Source of the DNA: Pomphorhynchus laevis
Lineage: Eukaryota; Acanthocephala; Palaeacanthocephala; Echinorhynchida; Pomphorhynchidae
Direction of reading: 5' to 3'
Assembly: GCA_012934845.2 (NCBI GenBank)
Contig: WNNJ02002476.1
Span: forward strand, 1-64,000
DNA: 64,000 bases
Positions 59,130 through 64,000 of the stretch are shown piece after piece. The notes below the pieces were generated by a model. The model saw nothing but the letters and a program-made list of their open reading frames with translations, searched no databases and was not told the DNA's origin. The stretch's first letter is position 1, and each line of letters opens with the position of its first letter. Both the position numbers and the translations under genes were made by a program.

Positions 59130-59620
59130 GCCTTGGGAACCCGGTTAGGGGATAAGGCGGTGAGAATTGCCATTTCCCTGAGACTCGGTCGTCCTGTCTG
59201 TACCCATCATCGATGCCGTTGCGGTGTAATGGTAGACGCGACAGAGCGACATGGTCTTGCCTGTAGAAGATCAGCAGGCCGCTTCCCACGTCATGTTGAA
59301 CTCAATCACATTCTCAGCAGAGCATTGAACTCAACGAACGCTCCCAATATTCTGGAACCACCCAATCTGTGTAGGTTAGATGGTTGCCGTCCGGACGGTG
59401 TCACTGTATTTTCGTGGCGCGAAGGTAAATGCCTTATTTGGGATTCTACTTGCGTCGATACGCTGGCTAGGAGCAATCTGAAGCATGCCCTGAGTGCTCC
59501 TGGTGGAGCGGAGAGTTGGACAGAGGAAAGAAAGATCGCAAAGTATTCTGATCTGTGTAACTCCCATCATTTCATTCCCTTTAGGGTCGAGACATATGGG
59601 GCACTGGGTCTTACCTGATA
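59130..59620 (+). mobile_element. Nuclease end of an RT element (PD-(D/E)XK type)
   Basis: The 161-residue open frame 59133-59618 gives CTHHRCRCGVMVDATERHGL, then ACRRSAGRFPRHVELN, DGCRPDGVTVFSW, CLIWDSTCVDTLA and AKYSDLCNSHHFIPFRVETYG. The CxCG...HGLAC zinc motif, RHVELN, RPDG and the IWDxTC strand form a restriction-like nuclease tail common at the end of invertebrate RT elements. The RT is missing. It may belong to the same family as the RT piece at 31.5-33.1 kb; without overlap this is unproven. The frame is undamaged over its length. Confidence 0.7.
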
Positions 59621-59745
59621 CCTAATACAGATCAGGATGGATATATTTCTTATAACTTATAGAATTTTGCTGACTTTCAATTATACCTGATCTTTCCTTC
59701 ATATTTATAATACAGATCAGGATGGATATATTTCTAATAACTTAT
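59621..59745. repeat. End repeats of the 15.5-kb element family
   Basis: ACAGATCAGGATGGATATAT occurs at 59624 and again near 59712; the same sequence closes the element at 15538-16305. Two copies 90 bp apart. Confidence 0.7.
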
Positions 59746-59995
59746 TATTATATTACATTATATCAAAACTAAAAGAAAAAAATAATAATATTTTTTAGTT
59801 AACATTTATATCTTTAGATTCAGCTAAATTTCGGTCAACAAGTTATATTAACCACGCTATCAGATAATTCTCTGAGTTATAAAAGCAATATGTGATATCA
59901 GCAACAATTAAATTTCTAATTCTTATTTTAATAGATCACAAATTAAATTTAAATATTATTGATACACCATAAATATATTTTTATTAATATAATGC

Positions 59996-60075
59996 TATTC
60001 AGCCCTTATTCCTCGAACAAGCATAGCCGAAGGGTTAAATAAATGTTAATGATGTGTTATCGCTGATAATATTAG
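59996..60075. repeat. Structured small repeat, copy 4 (diverged)
   Basis: GCTAT and ATAGC arms enclose AGCCCT, which is complementary (one G-T wobble) to AGGGTT after the hairpin. The following TAATGATG is shared with the 27.2-kb copy. Confidence 0.55.
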
Positions 60076-60204
60076 CATTATTATATAATGCTAATATATA
60101 TATATCATAATATAATGTATATTATAATACTAATATACATTATCATATATTATTATATGACTTTAAAAATTTATATTTTTTGATCGTAAATTGTATTATA
60201 TTGG

Positions 60205-60365
60205 AATATACAATATATTATTAAAAAATACAGTTTATTATAAATGTAAAGTACCAAATATGCATTTCAACATTTAATATAAATCTATTTTACACTCGAG
60301 TAGAAATGTTATTAAATTATTCGTTACTTAATGCGTCGTTGCTTATCCTGAAATTTGCAAATGTT
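60205..60365. repeat. Dispersed repeat, copy 2
   Basis: Partner of 16380-16540, over 90% alike by eye. Confidence 0.8.
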
Positions 60366-60435
60366 GTTTCAAATTTCTAAAGATGCTAGTAGTTACTTGC
60401 AAAATATAATAATTTTTTTGACTTTTAAATAACCT

Positions 60436-60810
60436 GATCGTTCCTAAATATTTATAATACAGATCAGGATGGATATATCAAATATATGAAAAAATATTTT
60501 AAAACATTCATCACAGGAAATACTTCATTAGCATGTTAACATTATCTGATAACATATAGCAGTTCCTCCTTACAACCTCTAATCCTTATTCTGATACATC
60601 GTATGTTTTTATTATTCAATCCATAAAAATTTTATTTTAAATTTTAACTTTAAAGACCAATGTTGGAAATTAACATTTTTTTAAAAATTGATTTTAAAAC
60701 TTTATAATGATTAATAATTATTTAAATTTATTATTTAAATTTTATTTATCATTATTTTCAATTTATAAATAATATAAAATACCAGACTCAGTTAGCTGAT
60801 CTAAATTATT
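60436..60810. repeat. Element end plus structured small repeat, copy 5
   Basis: 60436-60482 is an end of the 15.5-kb family (GATCGTTCCT, then ACAGATCAGGATGGATATAT). From 60515 the structured family follows in reverse (AGCAGTTCCTCC, TTATTCTGATACATCG), ending near 60800 with CAGACTCAGTTAGCTGATC. The pseudoknot core is partly deleted. Confidence 0.55.
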
Positions 60811-61229
60811 GTGATGATAAGCTATATTTATATACTAAATTATAATTATAAATTAGAGACAAAATAATTACTTCCTTAATATCAAAATTTTATAAAGTTT
60901 TATTATGTTTACTGTGAGAACTAATACAATAATATTGTGTTTATCGTTCATTGGGAAACAATTTACAGAAATAAAAAATTCAGATAAATGACTCACATAT
61001 GAATTTATGAAAAATAGCTAAACAAAGAGCTTACAAATAATATGAAATGATATACAATACTGATATACTGATATATTAGGTATTGTATCTTGGGTAATAT
61101 TAAGCTGTAACGTATAAAAACAAATATACTCTATTAATTAAAACAGCTATCAATTACCGAATGCATTATTAACATTATTTTTGTTAGCTGTTGATGTTAC
61201 TTTGTTACATGAATCTATTGCTCCGTGTT

Positions 61230-61445
61230 TTATACTATTGCAGCAGATTTGATCATCAATAAACCAAATTTTCCGTTCATATTTATCACGAATAAACTTG
61301 CGAAGACGCCTATAAAAATCAAAAAGTTTAAGAATAATGAAAATGATAATAATGTGAAATACACATCATTATCCGGTCTAATAAAGTCGGCTGGAAGTTT
61401 TGCTTCAAAAATCAACGCTGCACGTCTATTCCCCATATTCTTCAT
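61230..61445 (-). CDS. Possible small membrane protein
   Basis: 71 residues, ATG at 61445, followed by a second ATG three codons on. After a basic start (KNMGNRRAALIFEAKLP) comes a strongly hydrophobic stretch (VYFTLLSFSLFLNFLIFIGV, then FASLFVI) that would span a membrane, and a short tail. Codon use is less AT-biased than the flanks. AG at 61449-61450 just before the ATG could be a splice acceptor. No family is recognised. It could also be chance; the opposite strand is open too. Confidence 0.3.
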   Translation of the reverse strand: MKNMGNRRAALIFEAKLPADFIRPDNDVYFTLLSFSLFLNFLIFIGVFASLFVINMNGKFGLLMIKSAAIV

Positions 61446-62007
61446 GCTCTAAAGATATTCGAAAAAATCACCCAGCGCGAAAAAATAATCAACCCGGATA
61501 AAAATTGAAAATTTGATATGCACGATATATAATAAACGTGAATAACCGTGGTGGAATACGTTGGTATATTTTAAAAAACCATATTTGGTATAGCAATTTG
61601 CAAAAAGTGATTTCTTTCGTTGATCTAAGCCTTTCTTCTTCAGCATTTTTATGTTTCAATTAGATGTAATTCTATATGAAATTTGTAATACAAAAAATAA
61701 TTATCTTATTTGAATTTTCAAATATGATAATTACAATGTGTACATTAGTACACATTGCATTGGTCACTAGATTAAACATAAGGCATTCATGAGCTGTCAC
61801 TTTAAAAAATTGTATGTTTCAAAATATTGGTTACAAGACGAGACTTTAGTATATAAATATTACAAAAACGTTATAATTATTTATCTTTATTAAATTAATT
61901 TAGAAAGTTTTTGTCTTTATAAAAATAATTATCCTACATAAAGAAAAAAAGTTAGGACGTAAGCTCGTTTTGGAATTATTGTACATTTTCATCTTTCCTA
62001 CAATGGA

Positions 62008-62264
62008 AGGGAATAAATCTAACTGGTCCTTAAAATTCCCTCCATAAGACGTACAAAAAGATGTAAACTATAAACTTGCTAAACATCGTGATAAGGTTGC
62101 CGAAATAAAATCAGCTATTGCCGATGGGGCTATAACTTAGTTACATTATTTTTAATTGAATTTTCTTTTGTGTAATATTTTCTTCTATTTTTAGATTGAA
62201 AAGGACTGCTAAGTACAGTCGAAATATCAAATAAATAAAGTTCTTTTTGTATTCTCGGGGATGG
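62008..62264 (+). repeat. 255-bp direct repeat, copy 1
   Basis: Nearly identical to 62662-62917. Both contain a frame reading DVQKDVNYKLAKHRDKV and ending DGAIT-stop, then about 100 bases with an AATAAATAAAG signal. It looks like a duplicated last exon with 3' UTR, or the end of a small mobile unit. Confidence 0.7.
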
Positions 62265-62661
62265 TTCGCAATAAAAAAGTTACTTTTGACCCGAAAGCAA
62301 TTCTCAACGATATTTTAAACAATCAAAATTCTTATTTTTTATTAAATGTAAGAATTTCAACTGTGATCAGGCAAAATAGCCTTACGGCTAAGCCTTGTAA
62401 GAATAATAATATCAATGGCATATTATAAAGGTTGTAAATATCGATAGTACATACGATACATCAGGTAACAGAAATTTTATTCGTAATCGACATCTTTACG
62501 AAAGTTGTACATTGGCAAGTTAACTTATTCAGACTTCCGAAATGTATAGAATCCAAACAACTTATATCAGAGCTTGCAAGTATATACAGGGATTCGATAA
62601 GGGCAAGTTCAGTTGCCTAGAACGTCGACCGCACAGCTAGATATGAAACACGTTAAATCAA

Positions 62662-62917
62662 CGGGAATAAATCTAACTGGTCCTTAAAATTCCCTCCATA
62701 AGACGTACAAAAAGATGTAAACTATAAACTTGCTAAACATCGTGATAAGGTTGACGAAATGAAATCAGCTGTTGCCGATGGGGCTATAACTTAGTTACAT
62801 TATTTGTAATTGAATTTTCTTTTGTGTAATATTTTCTTCTATTTTTAGATTGAAAAGGACTGCTAAGTACAGTCGAAATATCAAATAAATAAAGTTCTTT
62901 TTGTATTCTCGGGGATG
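62662..62917 (+). repeat. 255-bp direct repeat, copy 2
   Basis: Partner of 62008-62264, with only a few differences (for example AEIKSAIA versus DEMKSAVA in the coding-like part). The 397 bp between the copies has no gene I recognise. Confidence 0.7.
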
Positions 62918-64000
62918 GTATTATTTTTTGTACACACAAAAAATAATGATTAAGCACTGCAATAATATCCAACAGTATTTACATTTGTTTAATTCATAAA
63001 CACCTAATATGGATATTATGTAACCCAATTTGAAATTCCTATTTTCCTTTTCAATTGTATTGTAAAAATTTGGGCGTTTAGAGACAAAAGCCCAAACTGA
63101 TATTCACAGTCTAGGTATCAAAAATACATCGTTGAATTAAATAATTTAACTACAATACACTTTATATTATAAAACACAATTAAATTGACAACATACAATT
63201 AAATATATTCTAGACACAAATCTTTTGTCTAGAATATAAGATGAAAATGTTTATTTTAGAGTAATTTTTAATTATTTAGCAAATAATATTTGGTGATTCG
63301 CCGAATCTTTGAAATTCAATATTGTCAAGAATTTGAAACAAGGTATAAATTGAAAAGATTTATAAATTAAAATCATTTACGAGTTTGATATTTGGGGATG
63401 ATAAATTTTCTCTAAAGTTGGTATTTTGGCAAAAGCATTCTGTTTGAAATATCGGTAGCCGTCACAATGTTAAGTAAATTATAATTAATAAATGATAACA
63501 CATTTATTATTAATTAAATTATAATATAGCAAATGCTGACTTGATCCACATATTATATCATTGCACACTATATTATTAAACATACTATATATTGTAATAT
63601 ATCAAGACACATTGACTAGTCATGGGCATACTCTGGTTTCGTCATCAAATATCCGTACATGCGAATAATAATATTAAATATTTGATAAAATCAAAAAGAA
63701 AATAAACCCACGGAAAATCATAATCATTATTCAATGATTACTACCATCGTCATTGAATGTTTAAAAAGCAAGCTATAAAAATTCATTTAATATTTTGATG
63801 GCTACTGTCATTATCGGATGTTTTAAAAAACAAGTTCAAATTAAAGTTATTTGAACTCTACAAAGAAATATAGAAGTTATTTGAACTAAAAGAATAAATG
63901 TATAAGTTGTTTAAACTTTAAACAAGTTTTTAAACATAAGATTACAAACCATTATCTGATCTTCTGTCCAAGAATCCAATGATATGGACTTTATTCGAGA
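62918..64000. other. AT-rich end of window
   Basis: No gene, RNA or clear repeat recognised, apart from short inverted pieces around TCTAGAATATAAGATG near 63210-63245. Confidence 0.5.

Noticed and set aside
62008-62917. Short LTR pair of a miniature LTR element
   Set aside because: The 255-bp repeats lack TG...CA ends, a primer-binding site and a polypurine tract; they look like a duplicated 3' exon.

Overview
The window is from an AT-rich animal genome, most likely an arthropod (a mite or an insect; I cannot separate these). Host genes have spliceosomal introns of 44-54 bp beside introns of kilobases, and more than a third of the sequence is recognisable transposon debris. Nothing bacterial or organellar is present, and I see no LTR retrovirus-like or capsid-bearing element.

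Host genes: (1) GALK2, the N-acetylgalactosamine kinase of the GHMP family, in ten exons from 14110 to 29957 (+). Its exons join without a frame break into 464 residues. (2) An NPC2/ML-domain lipid-binding secreted protein in four exons, 47447-50727 (+). (3) A head-to-head pair of paralogous small secreted proteins with Thr-rich, mucin-like tails, 56506-57012 (-) and 57362-57937 (+), sharing a 349-bp intergenic region. (4) A tRNA-Gly(GCC) at 39680-39750 (+). A possible small membrane protein lies at 61230-61445 (-).

Transposon layout: 1-1075 is the 3' end of a Penelope-like element (PLE) with a GIY-YIG nuclease. 1796-3737 is a broken APE-type LINE. 4500-8520 is a second PLE on the minus strand, preceded by a tandem and then inverted array of 363-bp repeats. 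11014-13440 holds two copies of a very AT-rich, Lys/Asn-rich PLE-type reverse transcriptase (called PLE-K here). 18010-21430, inside GALK2 intron 3, is a nearly whole APE-type LINE. 31480-33110 is a piece of another LINE-type RT. 33123-34510 is a PLE-K copy, 34545-36380 an RTE LINE and 36811-37600 a LINE tail. 39898-43560 is an uninterrupted R2-like retrotransposon ORF (RT plus restriction-like nuclease) beside the tRNA. 50895-52480 is a PLE-K copy interrupted by a second nuclease-type fragment. 53090-53730 is a relative of the 18-21 kb LINE, and 59130-59620 a third nuclease fragment. Small foldback elements are scattered throughout.

The most interesting observations concern RNA structure in repeats. 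The 363-bp PLE repeats carry all conserved hammerhead-ribozyme core boxes and three matching stems, but in a permuted order that closes only across neighbouring tandem copies. A separate small repeat family, found at the 3' end of PLE-K and alone elsewhere, has a pseudoknot core with compensatory base changes. The uninterrupted R2-like element ends about 150 bp from the tRNA gene, which may be its target.
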